A stretch of DNA of 64,000 nt, from positions 60,173 through 124,172 of the forward strand of contig JAHHIE010000011.1 in NCBI GenBank assembly GCA_019358945.1, read 5' to 3'. This stretch comes from Stenomitos rutilans HA7619-LM2. Lineage in GTDB: Bacteria; Cyanobacteriota; Cyanobacteriia; Leptolyngbyales; Leptolyngbyaceae. Below, one piece after another: positions 36,892-45,999 of this stretch. Position 1 is the stretch's first letter. Each line of letters starts with the position of its first letter. A program made the translations under genes and the position numbers. The notes below the pieces were generated by a model. The model had not been told where the DNA came from. It saw nothing but the letters and a program-made list of their open reading frames with translations, and did not search any database.

Positions 36892-37596
36892 ATGCCGACT
36901 ACACCCTACAAAACTGCTCTCTGGATTGCGCTTGCGGTCTTTGTACTGGTAGTGGTTTGTTTGTATACGCCCGTTAACCTGTTGTTTAACCAGGCATTCT
37001 TGGTGATGGAACTGGATGATCTGGGCGACTATGCGGCTTTGATCTTTGTGTTGAGCTTTACAATCGCCACGACATTCGGTTTTCCAGGCAATGTGGCAAC
37101 GGTCGCAGGTGGTGCAGTCTTTGGACTTTATTGGGGGACACTCTGGTCATTGCTGGGTGCGACGCTGGGAGCCGTTGGTGCATTCTTGCTGGCACGCTAT
37201 TTTTTGCACGGGTGGGCAACGCAACGGTTTGGACAACAGGCACTTTTGCAACGGATTAACCGAGCGATCGAACACAAGCCCATGAATTTTCTGCTGGCAG
37301 TACGCTTTACACCGCTATCACCCTTTAGCCTGGTAAATTTTCTCTTTGGCTTAACGCCGATCGACCTCAAAACTTACACCATTGGTACGTTTGTAGGCAT
37401 TATTCCACTGACGATCGCGTATACCTGGCTGGGTGTAACGGGTAAACAGGCTTTCAGTGGCGGCGATCACCTACCGTTTTTCTTCGCACTGGGCGTGCTG
37501 ACGTTACTCTCGGTGATGCCGCTGCTGATCAAGCAAAAGCCCATCCCACAGCAGCCAAAAAGCTTGTTCCGCCGGAAGCAACGCCTGTTAAAGTAG
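36892..37596 (+). CDS. TVP38/TMEM64 (DedA-like, SNARE-associated) membrane protein
   Basis: A 234-residue polytopic membrane protein of the VTT/DedA superfamily. Diagnostic segments are FGFPGNVATVAGGAVFGLYWG, GATLGAVGAFLLARYFL and the re-entrant region RFTPLSPFSLVNFLFGLTPI, ending with a TM and a basic tail (RRKQRLLK). Family members act in lipid scrambling or membrane homeostasis. ATG at 36892 gives a standard length. It is followed by a gap of 240 bp and the S2P gene on the same strand. Confidence 0.88.
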   Translation: MPTTPYKTALWIALAVFVLVVVCLYTPVNLLFNQAFLVMELDDLGDYAALIFVLSFTIATTFGFPGNVATVAGGAVFGLYWGTLWSLLGATLGAVGAFLLARYFLHGWATQRFGQQALLQRINRAIEHKPMNFLLAVRFTPLSPFSLVNFLFGLTPIDLKTYTIGTFVGIIPLTIAYTWLGVTGKQAFSGGDHLPFFFALGVLTLLSVMPLLIKQKPIPQQPKSLFRRKQRLLK

Positions 37597-37836
37597 CAAC
37601 CCTGGGAAGACGCGAAGCGGCTGTAACCATTGCGTTCGGTTAACCGTGCTGCCTGACCTGCCCGTCTCTCTGCACACCCTTGTATTCTGGAAGAAGGGAC
37701 GAGAGAACGATCGAGCGGATGGTGAGCGTGTCATCCGTCGTGTTTCACGCAGGGCGGCACGGTGGATTACACAAGTCACGATCGCAGGTCAAGGCTCTTG
37801 CATCATCTGTAGAGGCATCATCTGTAGAGGTTTGTT
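37597..37836. other. Spacer upstream of the site-2 protease gene
   Basis: No gene is supported. Directly before the protease gene, CATCATCTGTAGAGG is duplicated in tandem (about 37801-37830), ending 6 bp before the ATG; each copy provides a GTAGAGG that may act as ribosome-binding site. The duplication changes the leader but not the coding sequence. Confidence 0.5.
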
Positions 37837-39084
37837 ATGCAATCAGGCTGGCGGGTCGGTTCGCTATTTGGGATTCCGTTTTTTATCGATCCATCCTGGG
37901 TTAGCGTACTGCTTTTGATTGCCATTCCTACTGGCCTACGGTGGCAGCAAGGTTTCCCTCAATGGGGCGTTGCACTTGCGTATGGCATGGGTGTAGTGAT
38001 GGCACTGCTGCTCTTTACCTCAGTCGTACTGCACGAATTAGGGCACAGTTTGGTTGCTAAATCGCAGGGCATCAAAGTCAATTCAATTACGCTGTTTTTG
38101 TTTGGTGGTATTGCCTCTATCGAGGAAGAATCCAAAACTCCGGGCAAAGCGTTTCAGGTGGCGATCGCGGGGCCGATGGTCAGCTTTAGCTTGGCAGCCC
38201 TGCTGGGTGCGATCGCGTATGCATTTCCGAGTCCAACCAGTGTGGTAAATGTACTCGCAAGCAACCTGGCCTGGACAAATCTTATCCTGGCACTGTTTAA
38301 CTTGATTCCAGGACTGCCGCTGGATGGAGGGCAAGTCCTCAAAGCGGCCGTTTGGAAAGTGACAGGTAGTCGCTTCAAGGGCATTCACTGGGCAGCCCGA
38401 ACTGGGAAAATTTTGGGCTGGTTGGCAATTTTGTGGGGCACTTTTGGCCTTGTTATGGGCAACTTTAGCGGCTTGTGGATTGCCTTCTTAGGTTGGTTTG
38501 GTGTCCGTAATGCCACAAACTACGATCGCGTCACGGATCTTCAGGAAACCCTGCTGCACATCAAGGCTGCTGATGCCATGCTGCGTGATTTTCGCGTGGT
38601 CGATGCTGAAATGACCTTGCGACAGTTTGCAGATACTTATCTGTTAGAAACGGCCTGCTCAACGACATACTTTGCAGCCTCCCACGGACGGTATCGAGGC
38701 ATGGTGAGCATCACGGCACTTCACACCATTGAGCGCAGTGAATGGGAAACCGAGACTCTCTTTCGCATTATTCAACCACTCGCTGACATTCCTTCGGTAG
38801 AAGAAACAGCGTCTTTAGTGACGGTGATCCAGTTGATGGAGTCGGCGCAGCTCAAGCGTCTCACGGTGCTTTTTCCGGCTGGGGTAGTCGCTGGCGTGAT
38901 CGATCGCGGTGATATCGTGCGTGTGCTCGCTCAAAAAATGAAGCTTCCGGTTTCAGAAGCGCTTATTAAGCAAATTAAAGAAGAGGGTATTTATCCTCCT
39001 GGCTTCCAACTGGGCACGATCGCACAGGCCGCGGCTGATGCTTTACCCCACCCAGAAGTAAGCAGGCTCAAGGTGAACCACTAA
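37837..39084 (+). CDS. Site-2 protease (peptidase M50) with CBS-like region
   Basis: A 415-residue intramembrane metalloprotease. The zinc motif HELGH is in FTSVVLHELGHSLVAKSQG, and the third ligand region is LFNLIPGLPLDGGQVLKAAVWK. FGGIASIEEESKTPGKAF is typical of the cyanobacterial/chloroplast S2P group. Residues ~250-400 form a CBS-like regulatory region (AADAMLRDFRVVDAEMTLRQFAD, VIDRGDIVRVLAQKM). These proteases release membrane-tethered regulators or cleave signal-peptide remnants. GTAGAGG precedes the ATG. Confidence 0.9.
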   Translation: MQSGWRVGSLFGIPFFIDPSWVSVLLLIAIPTGLRWQQGFPQWGVALAYGMGVVMALLLFTSVVLHELGHSLVAKSQGIKVNSITLFLFGGIASIEEESKTPGKAFQVAIAGPMVSFSLAALLGAIAYAFPSPTSVVNVLASNLAWTNLILALFNLIPGLPLDGGQVLKAAVWKVTGSRFKGIHWAARTGKILGWLAILWGTFGLVMGNFSGLWIAFLGWFGVRNATNYDRVTDLQETLLHIKAADAMLRDFRVVDAEMTLRQFADTYLLETACSTTYFAASHGRYRGMVSITALHTIERSEWETETLFRIIQPLADIPSVEETASLVTVIQLMESAQLKRLTVLFPAGVVAGVIDRGDIVRVLAQKMKLPVSEALIKQIKEEGIYPPGFQLGTIAQAAADALPHPEVSRLKVNH

Positions 39085-39085
39085 G

Positions 39086-39142
39086 TGGGTAACTGGACTC
39101 GAACCGACGACATTCAGCTTGGAAAGCTGAGAGCTATAACGG
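39086..39142 (-). pseudogene. tRNA-Gly(UCC) remnant lacking the D arm
   Basis: On the minus strand TATAGCTC is followed directly by TCAGCTTTCCAAGCTGA, an intact anticodon arm with loop TTTCCAA (anticodon UCC), then ATGTC and a T arm GTCGGTTCGAGTCCAGT whose stem is mispaired, then ACCC. An intact tRNA-Gly would have the rest of the D loop and stem between TATAGCTC and TCAGC. About 13 bases are missing and the acceptor 5' strand is changed. It starts 2 bp after the protease stop. Confidence 0.8.
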
Positions 39143-39319
39143 CTGTATAGAGATTTCAGCCATTTTTTATCATTGTTACACTCAATTTATACCCAAACTA
39201 ACTCGCAGCATTCTAATTTTCATCACCGAAGGAACTCTAGTAAGAGTCCACGACATACTGACGCAGCACTATTCCACATTTGTGACCAACGGATGAACGC
39301 TGCTAGCAGGGTAAAGGCG

Positions 39320-39480
39320 TCTTATGGAGCGAGGACTTCGCACAGATAGGCATCGTCCTAGCATGCTCTTTTGCGTTTCGCCTTCACACCCACTTTGACG
39401 CTCTGCTCCTGGGTCAGCAGATTGAGCGCAATCTGGCGCAGCAGCGCAAAGTTTTGCGGCGCATGCACACTGCGAATGGT
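39320..39480 (-). pseudogene. ISAs1-family transposase remnant (C-terminal piece)
   Basis: One minus-strand frame reads SVHAPQNFALLRQIALNLL, then TQEQSVKVGVKAKRKRA, an in-frame TAG, and DDAYLCEVLAP before TAA at 39320-39322. This matches the C-terminal end of ISAs1-family transposases (NFALLR..ALNLL..E, then K.KR..A.WD..YL..VL). The stop replaces the Trp codon expected before DD. Upstream, the frame meets a TAA close to residue ETIRSVH. No inverted repeats are recognisable. It lies between the tRNA remnant and the FetB-like gene. Confidence 0.8.
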
Positions 39481-39563
39481 TTCTTAACCAGAGCACTCAA
39501 CTGGGTGAAAGAGGGGTGGTCAAAGTATTCCGTACATGGATACAAGAGCAGCTTCAGACACAA

Positions 39564-40538
39564 TCACCACAGTATTAACTGCGCTGCCTGGTTAAAAAAT
39601 TGGCGGCTGATGCCCCAGGTAATTAAAAGCGTTGTCACCAGCGTGGCAAACGCCAGCATGAACATAATGAGTATCTGGTAGGCGGCGGCTGTAAGTGGTT
39701 CAGCACCATCAAGCAGTTGTCCCGTCATAATCCCAGGTAGGGTGACAAGACCCACGACCATCATCGTGTTGATGGTGGGAATGAGTCCCGCTTTGATGGC
39801 ATCTTTGCGATACTGAGCGATCGCCTGTTGCGGAGTAGCGCCCAAACTCAGGTGGGTTTCAATCTCTAGCTGACTGCTGTTAAGGGTGCTGACCAACCGT
39901 TCGCCTGTAATCGCTGCCCCATTCATCGCATTGCCCAGCACAATCCCGGCTAGCGGAATCACGTACTGCGGCTCGTACCAAATCTGCGGTCGAATCACCA
40001 ACAGATTTGTATAGGCTAAGGTCAGCATTGTCCCCGTTAGAATCGAACCTCCAACGAATGGCAGCAGGTTTGGCACTTTCTTACTGATGCGGTTACGAGC
40101 GACGATCGTCGCGATCGCCAGCATCACAGCCAACACTGCTAGCACTGCCAGAGAATTCCGAATCGCAAAGACCGCTGCCAGCACGTATCCCACGACCAGC
40201 AGTTGCATTACGGTGCGTCCAGTCGCAACCGCTAAATTCCACTCCAATCCCAGCCGTTGCCATGCCGAAAGTCCAATGGCGATTGCCATCATCCCCAAAG
40301 CCCAGACAATCTGTAACGGTGAATCCATAAAAAGCGAGCCAGTCCTTACTAAGACGTTTTGAGTCTTCCTGCGGGCAGTATAGAAGAAATCTGCGATCGG
40401 GTCAGGCGCTAAAATTACACCCAGGGCACGAACAACCAGAAAAACAGGAAGCGCTAACAGCACTCCTGCAGCAGTTTTTGCACATGCCTTAAGTACACAT
40501 TGGACTGAAACAATACCGCTCTGAGGTCGTCCAGTCAT
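39564..40538 (-). CDS. FetB-like (UPF0014) ABC transporter permease
   Basis: The conserved core begins MDSPLQIVWALGMMAIAIGL (residue 71, base 40328) and has the UPF0014/FetB pattern: ATGRTVMQLLVVGYVLAAVF, VIPLAGIVLGNAMNGAAITGERL, LEIETHLSLGATPQQAI, LIPTINTMMVVGLVTLPGIMTGQLL. FetAB exports iron in Escherichia coli. The frame is open for 70 more codons upstream, with another hydrophobic helix (VLLALPVFLVVRALGVILAP); whether that extension is translated is unclear and either start is possible. No FetA-type ATPase gene is adjacent. Confidence 0.85.
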   Translation of the reverse strand: MTGRPQSGIVSVQCVLKACAKTAAGVLLALPVFLVVRALGVILAPDPIADFFYTARRKTQNVLVRTGSLFMDSPLQIVWALGMMAIAIGLSAWQRLGLEWNLAVATGRTVMQLLVVGYVLAAVFAIRNSLAVLAVLAVMLAIATIVARNRISKKVPNLLPFVGGSILTGTMLTLAYTNLLVIRPQIWYEPQYVIPLAGIVLGNAMNGAAITGERLVSTLNSSQLEIETHLSLGATPQQAIAQYRKDAIKAGLIPTINTMMVVGLVTLPGIMTGQLLDGAEPLTAAAYQILIMFMLAFATLVTTLLITWGISRQFFNQAAQLILW

Positions 40539-40614
40539 CTAACTGCTGCAATTTGATTCCCTTTGTGGTCAAAATTTGATTTTATTAACAGAGTGTGACG
40601 TGTGGTGTAATTGA

Positions 40615-41757
40615 GTGAGTAACATTCCCCCGTTTGATCTATCTGAGCAGTACAAAACCATTGGTGAGGAGGTCAATGCTGCCGTTTTAGCGGTACTGGC
40701 CTCTGGTCGCTATATTGGCGGCACGATCGTCGAAAGCTTTGAACAACAGTTTGCCAACTACATCGGCACAGCCGAATGCATAGCCTGTAATTCTGGCACC
40801 GATGCCCTGTTTCTGGCACTGCGAGCGTTAAACATTCAACCTGGTGATGAAGTCATTACCACACCGTTTACCTTTATCGCGACGGCAGAAGTCATCAGCG
40901 CAGTTGGGGCGAAGCCTGTCTTTGTCGATATCGAAGCGGCTACCTTTAATTTAGATTTGGCCCAAGTTGAAGCGGCCATTACCGATCACACACGCGTTAT
41001 TCTACCAGTGCATTTATTTGGGCAACCCGTCGATCTGACTCGGTTGCTGGCGATCGCTCAAGCCCACAACCTCACGGTGGTCGAAGATTGTGCTCAGGCG
41101 GTCGGTGCAGAGTGGGCCGCGCAAAAAGTGGGCAGCATTGGGCACATTGGCTGCTTTAGCTTTTATCCCACCAAGAACCTGGGTGCCTGTGGCGATGGTG
41201 GTGCCGTCACAACGAATGATCCTGAGATCGCCACCAATATCCGGATGCTGCGTGATCACGGTCGACGGGCAGGCGGGTATTACCACGAAGCGATCGGCGT
41301 TAACTCACGCCTGGATGCAATCCAGGCTGCAATTCTGCAAATCAAACTGCGCTATCTGGACACGTGGAATCATCAGCGTCGAGTGGTTGCCGATCGCTAC
41401 CAACAACTGCTGCAACACGTTCCCAGCATCGTTGTACCGCAAGAGCCAGCAGGTGGTCAGGGCGTTTGGAATCAATACACGCTCCGCGTGCTCGGTGCAG
41501 CTTCCAACTATGAGCTAAGCGACCATTGCCGGAGAGATCAAGTACGCCAACGTATGCAGGCAGAAGGCGTTAGCTCAATGGTGTATTACCCGCTGCCGCT
41601 GCATTTGCAACCGATCTACAAACAAGAGCCGCAGGCAGTCCACTGCCCGATCGCAGAGCAAGCGTCAGCCGAGGTTCTATCGTTGCCGATGTTTCCCGAA
41701 CTTTCACCGGAAGCACAAGATCGCGTTGTGTATAGCTTGAAAGATTGCCTCGTTTGA
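40615..41757 (+). CDS. DegT/DnrJ/EryC1/StrS family sugar aminotransferase
   Basis: A 380-residue PLP enzyme of the class that aminates keto-sugars for surface polysaccharide or glycan synthesis. Family motifs are PFDLSEQY, GRYIGGTIVESFEQQFA, ACNSGTDALFLALRAL, TTPFTFIATAEVI, VVEDCAQAVGA and the PLP Lys in FSFYPTKNLGACGDGG, with GVNSRLDAIQAAIL after. It starts with GTG at 40615 (SNIPPFDL). No other sugar-biosynthesis genes are nearby, so the product sugar cannot be guessed. Confidence 0.93.
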   Translation: MSNIPPFDLSEQYKTIGEEVNAAVLAVLASGRYIGGTIVESFEQQFANYIGTAECIACNSGTDALFLALRALNIQPGDEVITTPFTFIATAEVISAVGAKPVFVDIEAATFNLDLAQVEAAITDHTRVILPVHLFGQPVDLTRLLAIAQAHNLTVVEDCAQAVGAEWAAQKVGSIGHIGCFSFYPTKNLGACGDGGAVTTNDPEIATNIRMLRDHGRRAGGYYHEAIGVNSRLDAIQAAILQIKLRYLDTWNHQRRVVADRYQQLLQHVPSIVVPQEPAGGQGVWNQYTLRVLGAASNYELSDHCRRDQVRQRMQAEGVSSMVYYPLPLHLQPIYKQEPQAVHCPIAEQASAEVLSLPMFPELSPEAQDRVVYSLKDCLV

Positions 41758-41994
41758 GCAATCGTCCCAAGCACAAGATGGGAACGTTAAACAGTGTTGT
41801 TAACGTCAGGTAAAGCAACCTCTCAAACTGTTTGTAGTTTCGTATACTATGATTAAGTTAGTGAAAAGATTAGCACTGAGTCTTAAATAACTCGTAAGAC
41901 TCTTGCCTTTAATCGATTCCACTGGGGGCGATGCTAGCAGTCTGCGGCGCTGCCCTCCCTTGTTGAGAGCATCGTTAGAGAGGTAAAGGCAAGC

Positions 41995-43740
41995 GTGGGT
42001 CAGCATCCCCTTAGTCGGTTACGACACTACGACGCGGGCGCGATCGCTCAATACTATCGCTATCGTCCCTGGAAAGCGTTTTGGCGTTCTTTGCAGATTG
42101 TTGCTTCGTTCCTGGCCTTTTTCGTCGGGCTTAAGTGGGACGAGTGGCGAGGTGACCAGGAAACGGCTCGACTGAAGCGTGCAGAGCAGTTACGCAAGAC
42201 GTTGATTCGGTTAGGGCCGACCTTTATCAAAGTGGGCCAGGCACTTTCCACACGGCCAGACTTGATCCGCAAAGATTATCTGGATGAATTGATCAAGCTT
42301 CAGGATCAGTTGCCGCCCTTTCCCACACCGATCGCCTTTGCGCTCATTGAAGCCGAACTCGATCGCTCGGTGGATGAAATCTTTAGCCAAATTTCGCCTC
42401 TGCCAGTAGCAGCGGCCAGTTTAGGGCAGGTGTATCAAGCCCGCTTGTTTACAGGTGAAGAGGTGGCTGTTAAGGTGCAGCGTCCCAGGCTTTTGCCCGT
42501 GTTGACGTTAGACCTGTATTTGATGCGTTGGGCTGCGAGTTGGCTATCCCCCTGGCTGCCGCTCAACCTGGGGCACGATCTCACACTGGTTGTAGACGAG
42601 TTTGGGATCAAGCTGTTTGAAGAAATTGACTACCTCAACGAAGGGCGAAATGCTGAAAAGTTCGCCACCAACTTCCGCGATGATCCAACGGTTAAAGTCC
42701 CCGCAATTTACTGGCGCTACAGCAGCCAGCATGTATTGGTTCTAGAGTGGATTCATGGCTTTAAGCTGACGGATACTGATCGCATTTGCGAGGCGGGCTT
42801 GGGAACTGATGCCTTGATTGAAATTGGCGTGACCTCCGGGTTACGGCAGCTTTTGGAGTATGGCTTTTTCCACGCTGATCCCCATCCCGGTAACCTGTTT
42901 GCGATGGCACCCCATTGTGATGTCCAGGGTGGCAAGGTGACGGCTGATCCCCTGGTGGCTCAGATGGCTTACATCGATTTCGGCATGATGGATCAGCTTG
43001 AGGAGTCTGCCAAAGAAACGATTGTGGATGCTGTGGTGCATCTCATCAACAAAGATTACGTTGACCTGGCAAACGACTTTGTGAAGCTGGGCTTTCTCAC
43101 CCCTGATGCCAATATTCAGCCGATCGTGCCTGCTTTAGAAGCCGTGCTGGGAGACGTGCTGGGAGAAAGCGTCAAGGACTTTAACTTCAAAACAATTACC
43201 GATCGCTTCTCGGAACTCATGTACGAGTATCCATTTCGGTTACCTGCAAAGTTTGCCTTAATTATTCGCTCCCTGGTCACACAAGAGGGGTTGGCTCTGA
43301 CGCTCAATCCAAATTTCAAAATCGTGGATGTGGCGTATCCCTACGTGGCACAACGGCTTTTGACAGGCGAATCACCCGCACTACGCCGTCGCTTACTGGA
43401 GGTACTTTTCAAGGATGGCAAGTTTCAATGGGAGCGGCTGGAAAATTTGATCGCGATCGCGCGCAGCGATCAGTCATTTGACCTGTTGCCCACAGCACAG
43501 TTGGGCTTGCAGTACTTATTATCCGACGAAGGCAAGTTTCTTCGGCGGCAGTTGATCATTGCATTGACTGAAGACGATCGGCTTCACACGGAAGAAGTGC
43601 AACGCCTTTGGAACTTGATCAAAGACGACCTTCAGCCTGCTCGGTTGTTTAATGCCGCGATCGGGGCGCTCACTGAATTTTCTACGGCTGGTACAGCGGC
43701 TCTTTTACCCTCTGCGTTAACCTCGATCCGCAAAGCATAG
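41995..43740 (+). CDS. ABC1/UbiB-family atypical kinase
   Basis: A 581-residue protein of the ABC1K/UbiB family, abundant in cyanobacteria and plastids and linked to prenylquinone metabolism and photosynthetic acclimation. Signature parts are the KxGQ helix (RLGPTFIKVGQALSTRPDL), the Ala-rich loop PVAAASLGQVYQA, Lys in EEVAVKVQRP, the catalytic region YGFFHADPHPGNLFAM and the metal-binding IDFGMMD. The tail has amphipathic and hydrophobic helices. GTG 41995 is used as start. TATACT at about 41843 is a possible -10 element, but no good -35 accompanies it. Confidence 0.93.
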   Translation: MGQHPLSRLRHYDAGAIAQYYRYRPWKAFWRSLQIVASFLAFFVGLKWDEWRGDQETARLKRAEQLRKTLIRLGPTFIKVGQALSTRPDLIRKDYLDELIKLQDQLPPFPTPIAFALIEAELDRSVDEIFSQISPLPVAAASLGQVYQARLFTGEEVAVKVQRPRLLPVLTLDLYLMRWAASWLSPWLPLNLGHDLTLVVDEFGIKLFEEIDYLNEGRNAEKFATNFRDDPTVKVPAIYWRYSSQHVLVLEWIHGFKLTDTDRICEAGLGTDALIEIGVTSGLRQLLEYGFFHADPHPGNLFAMAPHCDVQGGKVTADPLVAQMAYIDFGMMDQLEESAKETIVDAVVHLINKDYVDLANDFVKLGFLTPDANIQPIVPALEAVLGDVLGESVKDFNFKTITDRFSELMYEYPFRLPAKFALIIRSLVTQEGLALTLNPNFKIVDVAYPYVAQRLLTGESPALRRRLLEVLFKDGKFQWERLENLIAIARSDQSFDLLPTAQLGLQYLLSDEGKFLRRQLIIALTEDDRLHTEEVQRLWNLIKDDLQPARLFNAAIGALTEFSTAGTAALLPSALTSIRKA

Positions 43741-43797
43741 AAGGCCGAAACGGTGTAGGGTTAGAAAATCAATACATAAATTTCATCGCGTTTATCC

Positions 43798-44172
43798 ATG
43801 ATGTATTCGATCCCCGAACCGCCCTACGTACTGTTGGTTGTCGGTTTATTCATTAGCTTGACCTCTGGTGTCGCTTTTGAGTCCGTCTTGAAAAAATCGG
43901 TTCAGGACTGGTCAAAAAACCGCTCAACTCGCACGCTAGCTACCTTGCAAGGGATGCAGCTCTTTTTGCCCTTCCTGGGAATCTTTTTAGGAATTTGCCT
44001 GTTTCTGTCGTCTGGGATGGAAGTTTTCGGATTTACCACCAACCTGTCCTACGCGATAGCGCTGCCCCTGACAGTGCTCATTGGTTGGTTGATCTGGTCA
44101 CAACTGGGCAAAATTCTCCTTCAATTGGAGCGCGGCGGCTCCCAGGCGTTAGATCTGGATTCTTGGGGATAA
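43798..44172 (+). CDS. Small polytopic membrane protein of unknown function
   Basis: A 124-residue protein with three predicted TM helices: VLLVVGLFISLTSGVAF, LFLPFLGIFLGICLFLSSG and YAIALPLTVLIGWLIWSQL. A basic cytoplasmic loop (KKSVQDWSKNRSTRTLATLQG) separates the first two. It ends in an acidic tail. The gene follows the ABC1K gene by 57 bp on the same strand and may be cotranscribed. Similar proteins are conserved in cyanobacteria, as far as I recall, without a function. Confidence 0.75.
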   Translation: MMYSIPEPPYVLLVVGLFISLTSGVAFESVLKKSVQDWSKNRSTRTLATLQGMQLFLPFLGIFLGICLFLSSGMEVFGFTTNLSYAIALPLTVLIGWLIWSQLGKILLQLERGGSQALDLDSWG

Positions 44173-44215
44173 CACGAAAGCGACGGTTCCAGGTTCTGTC
44201 GATTATCCTTATGCA

Positions 44216-44254
44216 CAAAAAGCAGCCTCCTATCTGACGGGTTTAGGAGGCTGC
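44216..44254 (-). terminator. Rho-independent terminator of rpsD
   Basis: A perfect 11-bp stem, GCAGCCTCCTA (44222-44232) with TAGGAGGCTGC (44244-44254), loop 11 bases. Read on the minus strand the stem is followed immediately by TTTTT (complement of the A run 44217-44221). It lies 66 bp beyond the rpsD stop and fits its transcript end. In the plus direction the hairpin is followed by a looser T-rich tract, so it may also act for the small membrane-protein gene. Confidence 0.88.
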
Positions 44255-44319
44255 GCAAGTTGCTTTTCTTTTAGTAGTTTCAAATGCCGCGGTGAAACTA
44301 AAGCGTAAAAGGAGAAGCT

Positions 44320-44928
44320 CTAGGCTTGTCGAGAGTAGTACTCAACGACCAGCAGTTCATTAATTTGTAGTGCGACCCATTCGCGATCGATCACACTGTT
44401 GACTTTACCTGTCAGCTTGTTCTTATCGAACTCTAAGTGACTGGGCAAATTTGCCAACCCCGGATATTGCAGATTGGTTTCCACCATCTTACGAGAGCGC
44501 TCTTGATCTTTCACCCCGATCACTTCACCGGGACGGCACTGGTAGCTGGGAATATCCACAACACGACCATTGACTGTCACATGCCCGTGGTTGACCAACT
44601 GACGGGCACCAGGGATCGTCGGAGCCATGCCCAGGCGAAAGACCGTATTGTCCAGTCGCATCTCCAACAATTGCAACAAAGTTTGCCCTGTAGAACCAGC
44701 GGCACGACGAGCTTTACGCACGTAACGTAGTAGTTGACGCTCCGTTAAACCATAGTTAAAGCGAAGCTTTTGCTTCTCCTCCAAGCGCACCGCATATTCG
44801 GAGCGTTTTTTACGGTTTTGACCGTGCTGACCCGGCGGATATGCCCGTCTGGGTGCTTTGCGGGTCAAGCCAGGGAGATCTCCCAGCCGACGCACAATCC
44901 GCAGGCGCGGACCTCGATATCGCGACAT
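44320..44928 (-). CDS. rpsD: 30S ribosomal protein S4
   Basis: A 202-residue uS4 that nucleates 30S assembly by binding 16S rRNA. The cyanobacterial/plastid form is recognisable: [36 protein letters not shown], the S4 RNA-binding domain [20 protein letters not shown] through [19 protein letters not shown], and the terminus EYYSRQA. Full length. It is a single-gene unit with a strong terminator downstream, the usual cyanobacterial arrangement outside the alpha operon. Autoregulation by S4 is possible, but no leader structure was identified. Confidence 0.98.
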   Translation of the reverse strand: MSRYRGPRLRIVRRLGDLPGLTRKAPRRAYPPGQHGQNRKKRSEYAVRLEEKQKLRFNYGLTERQLLRYVRKARRAAGSTGQTLLQLLEMRLDNTVFRLGMAPTIPGARQLVNHGHVTVNGRVVDIPSYQCRPGEVIGVKDQERSRKMVETNLQYPGLANLPSHLEFDKNKLTGKVNSVIDREWVALQINELLVVEYYSRQA

Positions 44929-45661
44929 CTAACTTCCTCTAATTTGTCTAAAAGTTTTAGCCAGAATATCCAGTATAGGCTCTGATGCTGACAACTTCAA
45001 AGAAAAATACAGCCTTTTTTAAGGGCAGATCTCGAGCGACGGTAGGGATACTTCAGCTAGCATGCTTGCCACCTCTGAGCTAATCGATCATGGCGGTAAA
45101 GTTTGAAGACTCCCACCGCTGGTTGTTAGAGAAGTGCTTCCGTGCTCGTCAGCATGCTACCTAATGGAACACAATATGACCGCTTTGACCACCCCAATTT
45201 CATCGATTGAATGTGACTGGGCAAGAACGAGCACCCAGGGCGATCGCGGTTGTCGTGTGTTATGGGTTGGTGGTCATAAATGGATAACCCGTAATTTTTA
45301 GCCGCGAATGAATAAAGCTGCAAGCGAAAGTTTCAAATATCTCTTAAGCAAAGCAATTTGGGCAGCAAAGCACAAACTTAGTGATTCTGTGCTCAGCCAA
45401 TCATGGGGATCACGACCTACCAGACATCTTGCCCTATGCGATTGCTTCGCAAAGACTGGAAACAGCAAAAAACTGCACGTCAGGCTTTATAGTATCTTGA
45501 TTTTTCAAGGCTGGATTTTTCAAGCAGAACGGGCACAATATGGGCAAAGATTTCGTTGAAGAACGTAGATAAGGTTCTGGAATCCCTGTTGAGTGTGCTG
45601 TAACTAAACCCTGATTTCTGCAAAGAAACACACGGTTAGTCTGGATGCAAGAGGAGTGACT
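44929..45661. other. Intergenic region upstream of rpsD
   Basis: About 730 bp between divergent genes. Open frames at 45126-45323, 45308-45559 and 45434-45631 overlap each other on both strands and show no family features. The segment nearest rpsD should contain its promoter. AGGAG at 45652-45656 belongs to the secreted-protein gene that follows. I see no RNA gene here. Confidence 0.45.
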
Positions 45662-45880
45662 ATGCTTGAGAAACTACTACTAGCCGGAACAATTACATTC
45701 TCGCTCAATCTATTTATCGGCATGAGCGTCCAAGCTCCCAGCCAGCCGACCGTTACGGCCCAAGCAACAACCGCTCGATCAACAGCGGCTCAATCAACGG
45801 CTACCCAACCCACGCACCAATCCGTCTATCTTGCAAAAGCACTGCACGATAGCCCGTTACTACGGAACTTATTTCAGTAA
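45662..45880 (+). CDS. Small secreted Thr/Ala/Gln-rich protein
   Basis: A 72-residue product with an N-terminal signal peptide (MLEKLLLAGTITFSLNLFIG, cleavage probably after SVQA) and a low-complexity Ala/Thr/Ser/Gln segment, ending HDSPLLRNLFQ. ATG 45662 is selected because AGGAG (45652-45656) is 5 bp upstream; the GTG at 45656 lies inside that site. It precedes the sigma-factor gene by 119 bp. Function unknown. Confidence 0.55.
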   Translation: MLEKLLLAGTITFSLNLFIGMSVQAPSQPTVTAQATTARSTAAQSTATQPTHQSVYLAKALHDSPLLRNLFQ

Positions 45881-45999
45881 TTTGGTTCAGTCAGTCGCCA
45901 TTTTTAAGCGTCTTTGGCACTAGATATGCTCACTGTTGAGGAACCTTACTCCACCAGAAAGCGTCCTAAAGCATGGTATGTCTGAGAGTGACGTTATCC

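Noticed and set aside
36606..36977. 123-codon ORF overlapping the start of the TVP38-type gene
   Set aside because: Cys-rich without domain; the overlapping TVP38 frame is clearly the real gene.
39086..39142. Functional plus-strand tRNA-Ser(GGA) reading of the same hairpin
   Set aside because: The stem-loop is symmetric and the plus-strand loop shows GGA, but the T-arm sequence GGTTCGAGTCC and TATAGCTC exist only on the minus strand, fixing it as a tRNA-Gly(UCC) remnant.
45126..45631. Three overlapping small ORFs upstream of the secreted-protein gene
   Set aside because: They conflict with each other on both strands and show no conserved pattern.
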